Below, piece after piece: positions 39,880-49,722 of a stretch of 64,000 nt of DNA. A model generated the notes under the pieces. It was not told the DNA's origin. It did not search any database and saw nothing but the letters and a program-made list of their open reading frames with translations. Position 1 is the first letter of the stretch. Every line of letters begins with the position of its first letter. The DNA is from an uncultured Caryophanales bacterium. GTDB lineage: Bacteria > Bacillota_I > Bacilli_A > RF39 > UBA660. The position numbers were made by a program, and so were the translations under genes. The stretch lies in NCBI GenBank assembly GCA_946534345.1, contig CAMNCL010000004.1, positions 30,910 to 94,909 on the forward strand. The letters are read 5' to 3'.

Positions 39880-42120
39880 TTATATATTGCGACTCTTACG
39901 TCTCAAAGCTTTAGTTTTAGCAGATTGATTAGTCTTATTAGTATCTTCGATGTAGTTTTCTTGAAGTTTCTTCTCTACTATAAAATCAATAGTTTTATCT
40001 GCTTTAGAAGCTGCTTTTACTTTAAGTAATAATCTATCACCTAAATAATAATTATCTTTACCATCTAATGATAATAAAGTATATGTATTTGGATTATAAG
40101 CATATCTTCCACCGAAATCTTTATTTTTTACTTTACCTTCAACCATATTATCTAATTGAATATGAATGCCTCTATCAGATAATCCAATAATAGTTCCTTC
40201 AAACTCTTCTCCAATATGCTTTTCCATGTATTCACTACATTTCATATATAGAGTTTGTTGTTCCGCATCATCAGCTATCTTTTCCATTCTAGATGCTTGC
40301 ATTCCAATGTCAGGTAATTTAGTTTCCCATTTTTTTGCCCTAACTCTACTATTTCCATCTTTATCAAGAGCACATTCTTTTAATATTCTATGTACAGTTA
40401 AATCTGGATATCTTCTTATTGGAGAAGTAAAGTGACAATAATATCTCTTTGATAAACCATTATGTCCTATATTAATTGGACTATATTTAGCTCTAGACAT
40501 ACAACGTATTAATCTGGTTGATAACATAGTAGATAAGCGACCAGTATCTTTAATATGTTCAGATAGTTTTTGTAATGCATTAGAACTATTAGCACAATCT
40601 TCTGCATCATATCCTCTAAAAGGTAAGTCTATCGCAGCTAACATAGTCAAATAGTTATCTAACTTCTCTTCATTTGGATGATCATGAACTCTATGTAGAC
40701 ATGGATATCCTTTCTTAGATAAGTGTTTATCAACTGTTTCGTTAGCTAAAACCATGAACTCTTCAATTAGATTTTCTCCAACATCTTGTTGTCTTTTAGA
40801 GAAGTCTATAACACTACCATTATCATCAAATAATAGTTTTAATTCTGGTTTATCAAATTCAATAGCCCCTTCCATTATACGTTTCTTACGTAATATTAAA
40901 GCTAATTTATTAAGAGTTCTTAATTCATCAGCATAATCTTCATATTCTGAATCTATTTTTCCTTCTTTTAATAAACTATTTACTTTATCATAAGTCATTT
41001 TTAATCTAGATTTTATAACTGTAGGAGAAATACGATATCTTACTACTTCTCCCTTATCATTAACTTCCATAATACAGCTCATTGCGAGTCTTTCAACATA
41101 TGGATTTAGTGAACAAATACCATTAGATAACTCATGTGGTAACATTGGTATTACTTTATTAGCTAAATAATTACTAGTACCCTTTTTATAGGCATCTTTA
41201 TCCAAAGGACTACCCTCTGGTACATAGTAACTTACATCTGCAATATGAACTCCAACTTCATAATTACCATTATCTAGCTTTCTACAACTCAAAGCATCAT
41301 CAATATCCTTAGTATCAGCACCATCTATTGTGAAAATTTTCCAATCAGTCAAATCTTCTCTTCCTATTTTATCCTTATCTAATACTTTATTTGGAATATA
41401 TTGTAATTGTTCTAGAGAAGCATCACTAAATTGATCATCTATTCCACACTTAAATGCCTCCCATAAAATATCCTCATCCGGATCATCTTTATGATTAAAT
41501 ACCCTAGTAATTTCACCTATATAGAAATTATCACTAGTTTGCTTTTTTAATTTAACAGCTACTTTTTGTCCTTCAATAGCTTCTCCTTCTAAAGCTATAG
41601 TTAACATTTTCTTTTTCTTATCTATTGGTTTAACAAAATAGCTATTTCCCATTCTTTCTACTTCACCCATAATATTTTCCATATTACGTTCAACAATACC
41701 TACAACGTGGGGTTTAATTCCTTTACTACCAGTATCAATAAGTACTAAATCTCCATCAATTGCATTATTACAATTTGCCCTTTCAATAGTATATTTTGAT
41801 TCTTGTAGTACTTGATTACCCTCTTTATCAACAAAAAAATTTCTAGAAATAACAAACCCTTCTCCATTCTTGTTGCCATAAAATCTTCCTGTTCTAAAAG
41901 AAGTCTTCATAATAGGAGAAATTTTACCGGTAGTAGTTTCAATATACTCATAATTACTTATACCTGTTTGTATGATTTCTTCTACTTTTAATCTGTCATC
42001 TCTAGATAATTTATAGTTTTCGTCATCTAATTTAATTAATTCTTCAACTTTAGCGCAAACACTATCCAAATCAATTGGCTTTTTTGCTTTTCTTAATACT
42101 GAGTCTACATATTTTTTCAT
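39880..42120 (-). CDS. RNase R/VacB-family exoribonuclease (paralog 1)
   Basis: TIDGADTKDIDDALSCRKL..., HFTSPIRRYPDLTVHRIL, S1 domain. Confidence 0.93.
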   Translation of the reverse strand: MKKYVDSVLRKAKKPIDLDSVCAKVEELIKLDDENYKLSRDDRLKVEEIIQTGISNYEYIETTTGKISPIMKTSFRTGRFYGNKNGEGFVISRNFFVDKEGNQVLQESKYTIERANCNNAIDGDLVLIDTGSKGIKPHVVGIVERNMENIMGEVERMGNSYFVKPIDKKKKMLTIALEGEAIEGQKVAVKLKKQTSDNFYIGEITRVFNHKDDPDEDILWEAFKCGIDDQFSDASLEQLQYIPNKVLDKDKIGREDLTDWKIFTIDGADTKDIDDALSCRKLDNGNYEVGVHIADVSYYVPEGSPLDKDAYKKGTSNYLANKVIPMLPHELSNGICSLNPYVERLAMSCIMEVNDKGEVVRYRISPTVIKSRLKMTYDKVNSLLKEGKIDSEYEDYADELRTLNKLALILRKKRIMEGAIEFDKPELKLLFDDNGSVIDFSKRQQDVGENLIEEFMVLANETVDKHLSKKGYPCLHRVHDHPNEEKLDNYLTMLAAIDLPFRGYDAEDCANSSNALQKLSEHIKDTGRLSTMLSTRLIRCMSRAKYSPINIGHNGLSKRYYCHFTSPIRRYPDLTVHRILKECALDKDGNSRVRAKKWETKLPDIGMQASRMEKIADDAEQQTLYMKCSEYMEKHIGEEFEGTIIGLSDRGIHIQLDNMVEGKVKNKDFGGRYAYNPNTYTLLSLDGKDNYYLGDRLLLKVKAASKADKTIDFIVEKKLQENYIEDTNKTNQSAKTKALRRKSRNI

Positions 42121-42206
42121 GTTTTCGCCCCCATATTAAATTTACCATATTTTAGGCCAAATTAAAAGCATTTAAGCAAGAAAAAAGCTATAACTTAGTT
42201 ATAGCT

Positions 42207-43229
42207 TTAATTTACTCTTCTAACAGCCATTAAACTGTCTATTGAACCACTTTCCCATCCAGCTACACTACTTAGTACAACTCCTTGTGATGGGTTTGTA
42301 GCATGTATCATTTGACCATTACCAACATATAATGCAGAGTGAGTAATCATTCCACCATGTCCCCAACTTAAGATATCTCCAGGTTGAGCATTGGCATAAC
42401 TTACTCCTACTCCATCATAGGCTTGAGTATATGAACTTCTACTTACACTCTTTCCTACTCTAGAATATACATATTGAACAAATCCACTACAGTCGAATCC
42501 ATATGGTCCATTAGAACCAGAAATATATGGAGATCCAATCAATGAATAAGCAATTGAAACAATATCTCCTCCAGCGGCATTTGCAGGTGCATTTCCTCCA
42601 GATACTGCAGGTATCTGTGTAACTGCTGGTTTAGCCTTAACTTCTAAAATAAATTTTATTTGAGTAGCATTTCCACTCTTATCTTTAGCATTTACTATTA
42701 CTTCATGTTCTCCTACATTATCAATGTCTTCTCCATAACTGAAATTATAATAATAGTTACTATCTTCAGTTACTTCTCCAGAGTAACCAATATCTCCATC
42801 TACTACATCTTTAACAGATTCAATATTAGTAGTTAAATCGTAGTCAGATCCTTCTGTAATAGTCACCTTTTCTTCTTTTATATTAATTGCAGGAGCTTCA
42901 GTATCAACAACGTTAACAATAAATGCAACATTCTTAGTAACGTTCTCTTTCTTAACTTCTACAACTACTTCCTGTTCTCCCATCTTGTTTGTATCAATAT
43001 CTTGTTTTACAGATACGATTTCCCCTTCGACCTTTTTAATTAGTTTATTGATATCATAGTTTGCACTGCCATACTCTACAGCTGCTTTGTTATCTACAAC
43101 CACCTTGATACTCTTATATGTATCATACTTATGATACACATAACAACTAATCACCATAATCGATGATAATACCACCAAAGAAATGAATTCAACTATCATC
43201 CTCTTCGACGGTAAATCAATAGTTTTCAT
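42207..43229 (-). CDS. NlpC/P60 endopeptidase with Ig-like domain
   Basis: YGFDCSGFVQYVYSRVGKSVSRSSYTQ...PGDILSWGHGGMITHSALYVGNGQMIHA. Confidence 0.93.
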   Translation of the reverse strand: MKTIDLPSKRMIVEFISLVVLSSIMVISCYVYHKYDTYKSIKVVVDNKAAVEYGSANYDINKLIKKVEGEIVSVKQDIDTNKMGEQEVVVEVKKENVTKNVAFIVNVVDTEAPAINIKEEKVTITEGSDYDLTTNIESVKDVVDGDIGYSGEVTEDSNYYYNFSYGEDIDNVGEHEVIVNAKDKSGNATQIKFILEVKAKPAVTQIPAVSGGNAPANAAGGDIVSIAYSLIGSPYISGSNGPYGFDCSGFVQYVYSRVGKSVSRSSYTQAYDGVGVSYANAQPGDILSWGHGGMITHSALYVGNGQMIHATNPSQGVVLSSVAGWESGSIDSLMAVRRVN

Positions 43230-43321
43230 ATCTAATTTTCCTCCCTGAATGCCTACTAGTGTAGCACAAACAGACTTTATTGTCAAAAAATGAGCACAAA
43301 AAAGGAAGCATTTAGCTCTCT

Positions 43322-44143
43322 TTATTTATCATACTTATCTAAAAAACTAGTGTATTCTCCATCAGTTTTAGTACCAATAACACAGTTTAAATTAACATTA
43401 TCAAGGGATTTATAGATGTTATAATCAACATTTGGATTATCTTTACGCATCTTTTTCACTAAGTTCTTCATCACTAATCTTTTGCTTTCTTCCTCATTTT
43501 TAGCAGATTTCTCAGTAAAACGACATGCACAATTTAAAAACTTTAAATTATTTGTCTTAGCCCAAGAGATAATATCTTCTTCTTTAACCATGTGTAATGG
43601 TCTAATTAACTCTAATCCTTCAAAATTCTCACTATGAAGCTTAGGCATCATAGTTTTAATTTCTGCTCCATAAAACATCGATAAAAGAGTAGTTTCAATA
43701 ACATCATCAAAGTGATGTCCCAAAGCTATCTTATTACAACCTAGTTCTTGAGCTTTCTTATAAAGACAACCTCTACGCATTCTGGCACATAAGTAACAAG
43801 GACTCTTCTCAACGGTAGATACTATATCAAAAATATCACTTTCAAATATTTCTAAGTCAATATTCATAGTTTTAGCATTGTCTTTAATTAATTCTAAATT
43901 AGCTTCATTATAACCAGGATTCATACATACATAATGTACTTCAAAAGGAAATTTACCATGTTTTTGTAACTCTTCCATACATTTAGCGAGTAAAAATGAA
44001 TCTTTGCCTCCACTAATACAAACCATGATCTTATCATTTTCACTTATTAAGTCATATTCAATTACTGCTTTAACGAATTTACTCCAGATATCTTTACGAT
44101 ACTTTTTAATTATACTTCTTTCTATTTCTTTATATCTTTCCAT
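43322..44143 (-). CDS. TtcA-like PP-loop ATPase
   Basis: KIMVCISGGKDSFLLAKCM, CYLCARMRRGCLYKKAQELGCNKIALGHHFDDVIETTLLS. Confidence 0.88.
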   Translation of the reverse strand: MERYKEIERSIIKKYRKDIWSKFVKAVIEYDLISENDKIMVCISGGKDSFLLAKCMEELQKHGKFPFEVHYVCMNPGYNEANLELIKDNAKTMNIDLEIFESDIFDIVSTVEKSPCYLCARMRRGCLYKKAQELGCNKIALGHHFDDVIETTLLSMFYGAEIKTMMPKLHSENFEGLELIRPLHMVKEEDIISWAKTNNLKFLNCACRFTEKSAKNEEESKRLVMKNLVKKMRKDNPNVDYNIYKSLDNVNLNCVIGTKTDGEYTSFLDKYDK

Positions 44144-44361
44144 TATTCAACTCCAATAAAGTCATATCCTAAGTCAGTAATTTTATCTTTAATCTCAGAA
44201 ACATTCAAAATACCATTATGCTTTATAGTTGCTTTTTTGTTTTTTAAATTCACTTTTACATCTTTAACATCTTTAATTTCTTTTAATCCATTACTTACAG
44301 TTTCTGCACAATGATTACAGCTCATACCATTAACTTTAATAACTAATTTCTTACTCAACAT
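44143..44361 (-). CDS. Heavy-metal-associated (HMA) domain protein
   Basis: VNGMSCNHCAETVSNGLKEI (MxCxxC). Confidence 0.9.
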   Translation of the reverse strand: MLSKKLVIKVNGMSCNHCAETVSNGLKEIKDVKDVKVNLKNKKATIKHNGILNVSEIKDKITDLGYDFIGVE

Positions 44362-44957
44362 TATTTAGCCGCCTTTCTTTTCTTTTTCTCAATCTTAATA
44401 TCTTTAGAAAAATACCACATTAGTAAAGAACCTGCAAAGTTTCCTAAGATTGCGAGTATAATTGACCAATGAAATGTGCGAGCTACTCCTAAAGTTATAA
44501 TATTTGCGATACAGTGTTGGAATCCACAAAAAATGAATAATGGTATACCATAAATAATTCCTAAAGATGTACCTTTACGATATAAGAACACCGCAATGTA
44601 CATAATAACTCCACATAATACTGATCTTATAAAGAAAGATACTGAAACATCCCAAGTAGCTACTTTACTTACTGCGTTAGTTACTATTTCTTTATCTGCA
44701 AAAGAATATACTAGTCCACATAAATAACCAGCTACTAAGTTTACTAATAGAATTATCATTAGATCTCTAAACTTAATCTTATCTTCAATAAGAAATCCAC
44801 ACTTTCCTGTGAATAAGTTCTGTCCCATGTAACAAACACCTAATAATCCTAGGGCAAATATTACTGGTCCAATTGGATTACCTAGTTTTAATAGAGCATA
44901 ATTTCCTAGAGAAATAAGTATAGCTGCCCCAATACTTTTATTTATTAATTCTCTCAT
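44361..44957 (-). CDS. Formate/nitrite transporter family protein
   Basis: MGQNLFTGKCGFL..., GIPLFIFCGFQHCIANI; multi-TM. Confidence 0.85.
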   Translation of the reverse strand: MRELINKSIGAAILISLGNYALLKLGNPIGPVIFALGLLGVCYMGQNLFTGKCGFLIEDKIKFRDLMIILLVNLVAGYLCGLVYSFADKEIVTNAVSKVATWDVSVSFFIRSVLCGVIMYIAVFLYRKGTSLGIIYGIPLFIFCGFQHCIANIITLGVARTFHWSIILAILGNFAGSLLMWYFSKDIKIEKKKRKAAK

Positions 44958-45055
44958 ATAATCACTTCCATATAAATTATATCAAAAATCGTTTTAAGTA
45001 CCAATAAAAAAGATGAGAAAGAACTCTCATCTATTTGAATATATCAATATGCATA

Positions 45056-47443
45056 TCATTTTTTTAGAGTAAAAAATCCCGGTACACCTTCACGATCTAT
45101 TTTTGCCATTCTTGAATCGGAGATACCATGATATTTTGTACCATTACCACCTACTATTTGAGTCGTACCATAGAATAAATCGTCTAAACTTGATAAATCT
45201 TCTATGCTTTTAAATGTCCAATCTGAAGTTGCATATATTTTTCTTAAATTAGTCATACTAGAAAACATACTTGAAGCATCTCTAACATTGCTTACATCCC
45301 AATCAGATAAATCCAATGTTGAATATTTACCTCCAGCCTGTCTACCAATTGAATAAAACATTCCCCTCATATTAGTTACATTGCTTACATCCCATTTACT
45401 TAGATTCCATTTTACTTCAGCATTCAAATCAAATTCTCGAAACATATATTCCATATTAGTTACCTTACTAGTATTTAAATCTTCTAATCCAATAATATTA
45501 ATGTTATTCGTAAATATAGCAGCATTATGAAACATATGAGACATATCAGTAACATTTGATGTATCCCACCCAGTAAGATTAACTGTTGCTGATTCATTAC
45601 TTTCTGCAATGTAATAAAAAATATATTGAAGATTAGTTGTATCTCCTAAATCCCAATTAGATAAATCAATATACGAGTTATTACTATAAAGGGCTATATC
45701 ATAGAATAAATTATTAATAGGAGTTTCTTTGCTTATTTTCCAGCCAGATAAATCTATATAAGTTTTTTCAGATCTTCCATATGCAAATTGATAAAATATA
45801 TTTCTAGTTGATGTAATTTTTGAAATATCCCAATTTTTAGCTTCTATATATCTGCTGTGTGGATCTGATCCAGAAAAAACATTAGAAAACATATTAGATA
45901 AATTTGTCTGATCAAATACCCAATCATTCATATATAATTTAATATCTTTTGAATTTTTTAGGAAAGAATAAAAACTAGGTTTATCTTTACCTAACTTAAG
46001 ATTATTCAAATTTGCAATAGATTCTTTAGCGCTATAACCAGCAGCTCCTAAAAAATCATAATCATAGGGACCATTTTTATAATTTCGTAAATCCCATCCC
46101 TCAATATTAATCGAAAATTTATCAGCATAACAGCCAGCTTTCTCAAACATTTTTTCCATATTTTCAACAGAACTGACATTCCATTTATGAAGATCGATAC
46201 TGATTTCTTTAGAATAGTAACCCATATATTTAAACATATCACCCATATCAGTTACTTTACCTATATCCCAATTATTCAAATCAATGTTCACATTTTTGCT
46301 GTAGAATGCAAAGCTAGTAAACATCTCACTCATATTAGTTACGTTGGAAGTGTCAAAATTTTCAAATGAAAAGCTTATGTTTTCACTATTATATCCAGCA
46401 TGGTCAAACATATTAGACATATCAGTTGTTTCTTTTGAATCAAAGTGTTTAGTTTCTAGATCTTCCAATGAGTATAAATGCTGGAACATATGACTTGAAT
46501 CTTTATTTAATGATGGTGTTTTATCTTCACTCCACCAATATATTGTTCCATTTTCATACCACATATATATTGGATATGGAGAATCAGATAAAGATACTAT
46601 GTTTTTATCCTCTTTATTACTATCACTAGGTTCTTTTTCTGAACGTTTAATAGCAGTTATGTTAGTATCAACCGCCCCTTCTCCATATGAAGTTATGTTT
46701 GTTCCTGCTAATTGTTTCATTTTTATATTTACTTCAGACCCAGTTAAAAAATATGCTTCTTTTCCATCTATTTGTATATTTGATTTGACTTCAATATTCG
46801 CTTTACATAATGCATAAACACTAGTTGGAATAAGAACTGTGCCAATTATTAATATCATAAATTTAATAGATTTATTTTTTTTCAATATTATTAAAGATAT
46901 TCCAATACATATTATTAAAACTATCATATTTATTACAAGCAAATTCCCTGTTTCAGGATTTTTGATAATATTGAAATTATCTATAATGTTTTTATCAGAA
47001 AGATTAACTATCATATTATTTGTATCATTAAAAACATCATTATTTAATTCTTTGGCTGGTACTTTGTTTTTGTATTCTACTTTTAGTTGAACATTTTTGT
47101 CTTTTCTTGCTTCAATAACATTTGAATTATCGTCATAGTTAAAATTATATTCTAAATATTTAGTATTCAATTTTAATGATTTTTCATCAAAAAAATAATC
47201 TTCTTTAGAGGTGTTTTTAACTTTTAAATTGTATTCTATTGAATCTCCTGGATCATATAGTTTTATGTTAAGATTAACTCTATTACCATTTATTTTAGCT
47301 TTTTTTATTTCTTCAGCATTTCCATTTTTTGAATTAATTTCTATCGATTCAATTTTAATACTTGAAGAATCACAAGTTTTCGCACAAACAACAAAAGGTA
47401 CAAACATTGCGAACAATAAAATTGGAAATAATATTTTCTTCAC
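45056..47443 (-). CDS. BspA/DUF285-repeat surface protein with internal NPETG-TM segment
   Basis: GTG start after GGAGG; DTSNVTNMSEMF / DIGKVTDMGDMF repeats; KNPETGNLLVINMIVLIICIGISLIILKKNK inside the N-terminal third. Confidence 0.85.
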   Translation of the reverse strand: MKKILFPILLFAMFVPFVVCAKTCDSSSIKIESIEINSKNGNAEEIKKAKINGNRVNLNIKLYDPGDSIEYNLKVKNTSKEDYFFDEKSLKLNTKYLEYNFNYDDNSNVIEARKDKNVQLKVEYKNKVPAKELNNDVFNDTNNMIVNLSDKNIIDNFNIIKNPETGNLLVINMIVLIICIGISLIILKKNKSIKFMILIIGTVLIPTSVYALCKANIEVKSNIQIDGKEAYFLTGSEVNIKMKQLAGTNITSYGEGAVDTNITAIKRSEKEPSDSNKEDKNIVSLSDSPYPIYMWYENGTIYWWSEDKTPSLNKDSSHMFQHLYSLEDLETKHFDSKETTDMSNMFDHAGYNSENISFSFENFDTSNVTNMSEMFTSFAFYSKNVNIDLNNWDIGKVTDMGDMFKYMGYYSKEISIDLHKWNVSSVENMEKMFEKAGCYADKFSINIEGWDLRNYKNGPYDYDFLGAAGYSAKESIANLNNLKLGKDKPSFYSFLKNSKDIKLYMNDWVFDQTNLSNMFSNVFSGSDPHSRYIEAKNWDISKITSTRNIFYQFAYGRSEKTYIDLSGWKISKETPINNLFYDIALYSNNSYIDLSNWDLGDTTNLQYIFYYIAESNESATVNLTGWDTSNVTDMSHMFHNAAIFTNNINIIGLEDLNTSKVTNMEYMFREFDLNAEVKWNLSKWDVSNVTNMRGMFYSIGRQAGGKYSTLDLSDWDVSNVRDASSMFSSMTNLRKIYATSDWTFKSIEDLSSLDDLFYGTTQIVGGNGTKYHGISDSRMAKIDREGVPGFFTLKK

Positions 47444-47580
47444 AGTTAAACACCTCCGTTTTATTTTAAAAATATACACATTATGTAAATTCTAGCTTTA
47501 TTTAAATTATATATATGAATTGAATAAATATCAACTTTTTACTTAGATAATATGTCATTATGCCTTTATTTCATACAATA

Positions 47581-47604
47581 AAAAAACTAACTATTAAGTT
47601 AGTT
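47581..47604 (-). terminator. ssrA intrinsic terminator
   Basis: Minus strand AACTAACTTAATAGTTAGTTTTTTT. Confidence 0.8.
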
Positions 47605-47613
47605 GAATTCTCT

Positions 47614-47990
47614 TGGTGGAACTGAGGGGAATTGAACCCCTGTCCGAAAATAGAGCTACATAAACTTCTACAAGCTTAGTTAACTAATTAATCTCGTATA
47701 CTTAGCAAGTAGTTAACGACCAACTAAATATACCAGTCTTTAAATTCTTTCTATTATCTAGACAAATAATAGCTATAACCTATAAAATTGAACCTCTTAA
47801 TAGTTCCTAGGTAAAACTATAAGAAGTGCTGGCTCGTAAATTAAAGAGCGTAAGCAACAGCTTGGTTTCCACCAAACATGTTAGCTACAGCATTTTTTAG
47901 CTTATTAGCATTTATTTTTTTGTGCCCGTGACGTGGACATTCGACCTGCCATCTATGCTCTACTATTCCCGTCGAAACCAAATCAGCCCC
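47614..47990 (-). ncRNA. ssrA: tmRNA
   Basis: 5' GGGGCTGATTTGGTTTCGACGGGAATAGTAGAGC; 3' GGGGTTCAATTCCCCTCAGTTCCACCA; tag ORF ANKLKNAVANMFGGNQAVAYAL* (47909-47841). Confidence 0.96.
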
Positions 47991-48065
47991 ATATAATCCA
48001 TATTACCCATATATCCTCATATGTACACATATTATAACATATTTTAGTAAAAAAATAAAGGAATA

Positions 48066-48506
48066 CTATCTATATTCCTTTATATTCTTTAAGACATCTC
48101 TTTTTATATCTCTCTCTTTAATAGTCTCTCTCTTATCATAATTCTTTTTACCACGACAGATACCAAGTAATATTTTAAACTTATTATCTTTAAAATATCC
48201 TTTTAATGGTACTAAAGTTAATCCTTGTTCATTAATAGCTTGAGTAATCTTTCTAATCTCTTTTTTATGTAATAATAGCTTTCTACTTCTAGTTTCATCA
48301 TGATTAAATATATTTCCTTCAGTATATTGAGCTATATACATATTAAGTAAGAATACTTCTCCATTTTTAACTATTCCATAACAGTCTTTTATATTACATT
48401 TACCAGCTCTAATTGACTTTATCTCAGTACCAGTCAATACTATTCCTGCTTCTATTTCTTCTTCTATAAAATAATCAAATTTTGCTTTTCTATTTAGAAT
48501 TTCCAT
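48066..48506 (-). CDS. smpB: SsrA-binding protein SmpB
   Basis: [41 protein letters not shown]. Confidence 0.97.
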   Translation of the reverse strand: MEILNRKAKFDYFIEEEIEAGIVLTGTEIKSIRAGKCNIKDCYGIVKNGEVFLLNMYIAQYTEGNIFNHDETRSRKLLLHKKEIRKITQAINEQGLTLVPLKGYFKDNKFKILLGICRGKKNYDKRETIKERDIKRDVLKNIKEYR

Positions 48507-48510
48507 TGTA

Positions 48511-49722
48511 TTACTCCTCTGATAAGCCCCACACTAATTCAGGATAGCATTCATTAACTATAGCTTTGTATTTCTCATATAAAGCGGCATGATTAGGTAA
48601 TTGACTATCACTTAATTGTGGATATGGAACTACTTTAAACTGATGGTTTACTCCACCTCTTTTAACAGTAGTAGTATACACAAGTTCAGCCTTAGGGTCA
48701 ATAACACTCTTTTCAACAGTATCATCTACATTAACTACTTTTTTAAGAGTTACTTCCATTGCAAGACCTGTGAAGTTATCCACATCGTTTTGATCGCTTA
48801 TAAAATTACCTAATGAATATACTACAAAAGTCTTTTTATCATTAATATATTCAACTGTTTGAATAACATGTGGATGTGCTCCTATTATTAGATCTACTCC
48901 TAAATTAGATAAATGAGCAGCTATTTCATCTTGCTTATAATCTGTTTTAAATGAATATTCTGTTCCCCAATGCATTGCGACTATTACAAAATCTACTTTA
49001 TCTCTTACTGATTCTATATCTGCTTGAGCTTTTTCTGGACTATATTCATTATTTAAATAACTCTTTCCTGCTGGAGTAGGTAAACCATTATTCCATATTG
49101 TATAAGAGATAAAGGCATATTTAATACCATTAACTTCATATACTTTCTGAATAGAATTAGTTCGCTCTTCTTCACTACTCCATTGACCTGACCAAGCAAT
49201 ATTCTTTTTACTTTTCCAATATTCCACTGAAGCCAGAACTCCTGCTTCTCCCTTATCCATTGTATGGTTAGTCGCAAGTGATACTGTATTGAATCCTGCA
49301 TCAATAAAAGCATCTCCTACTTCTTGTGGTGAATTAAACATTGGATAATTTGATAATCCTAGTTTAGTACCACCTAAGATAGTTTCTTGATTATAATAAG
49401 CAATATCATACTTTGATGAAATTGGCTTAATAGCTTCTAACATAGGTTTAAAATTATAACTACCATCACTTTGTCTAGCATCTTCATAGACTGCACTATG
49501 AATTAAAGCATCTCCTACCATAAATACTTTCGCAGTATACTCCTTCGGAACCTTAGGTTCTTCTTTTTTCTTAACTACTTTTTTAGGTTCTTCTTTTGTT
49601 GCATGATTAATTGAAGAATAAGCTTTATATCCGCATATTCCAACTAGAATTATTAAAACAAATAATAGTAATCCCTTAGCCTTTTTTTTCAACCTTACTT
49701 TCTTTTTTGCCATCTCCATCAA
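48511..49722 (-). CDS. CapA-family (poly-gamma-glutamate synthesis-like) metallophosphatase
   Basis: VFMGDAL-like [17 protein letters not shown]..., [42 protein letters not shown]. Confidence 0.92.
   Translation of the reverse strand: MMEMAKKKVRLKKKAKGLLLFVLIILVGICGYKAYSSINHATKEEPKKVVKKKEEPKVPKEYTAKVFMVGDALIHSAVYEDARQSDGSYNFKPMLEAIKPISSKYDIAYYNQETILGGTKLGLSNYPMFNSPQEVGDAFIDAGFNTVSLATNHTMDKGEAGVLASVEYWKSKKNIAWSGQWSSEEERTNSIQKVYEVNGIKYAFISYTIWNNGLPTPAGKSYLNNEYSPEKAQADIESVRDKVDFVIVAMHWGTEYSFKTDYKQDEIAAHLSNLGVDLIIGAHPHVIQTVEYINDKKTFVVYSLGNFISDQNDVDNFTGLAMEVTLKKVVNVDDTVEKSVIDPKAELVYTTTVKRGGVNHQFKVVPYPQLSDSQLPNHAALYEKYKAIVNECYPELVWGLSEE

Noticed and set aside
40166-40936. Plus-strand ORFs 40166..40435 and 40754..40936
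   Set aside because: Antisense to a conserved RNase R gene; no independent coding signal.
45056-45058. Mycoplasma-type code (TGA = Trp)
   Set aside because: Conserved genes such as leuS and eno read through with TGG for Trp and no in-frame TGA; the BspA gene ends at TGA followed by a terminator-like hairpin. Standard bacterial code fits.
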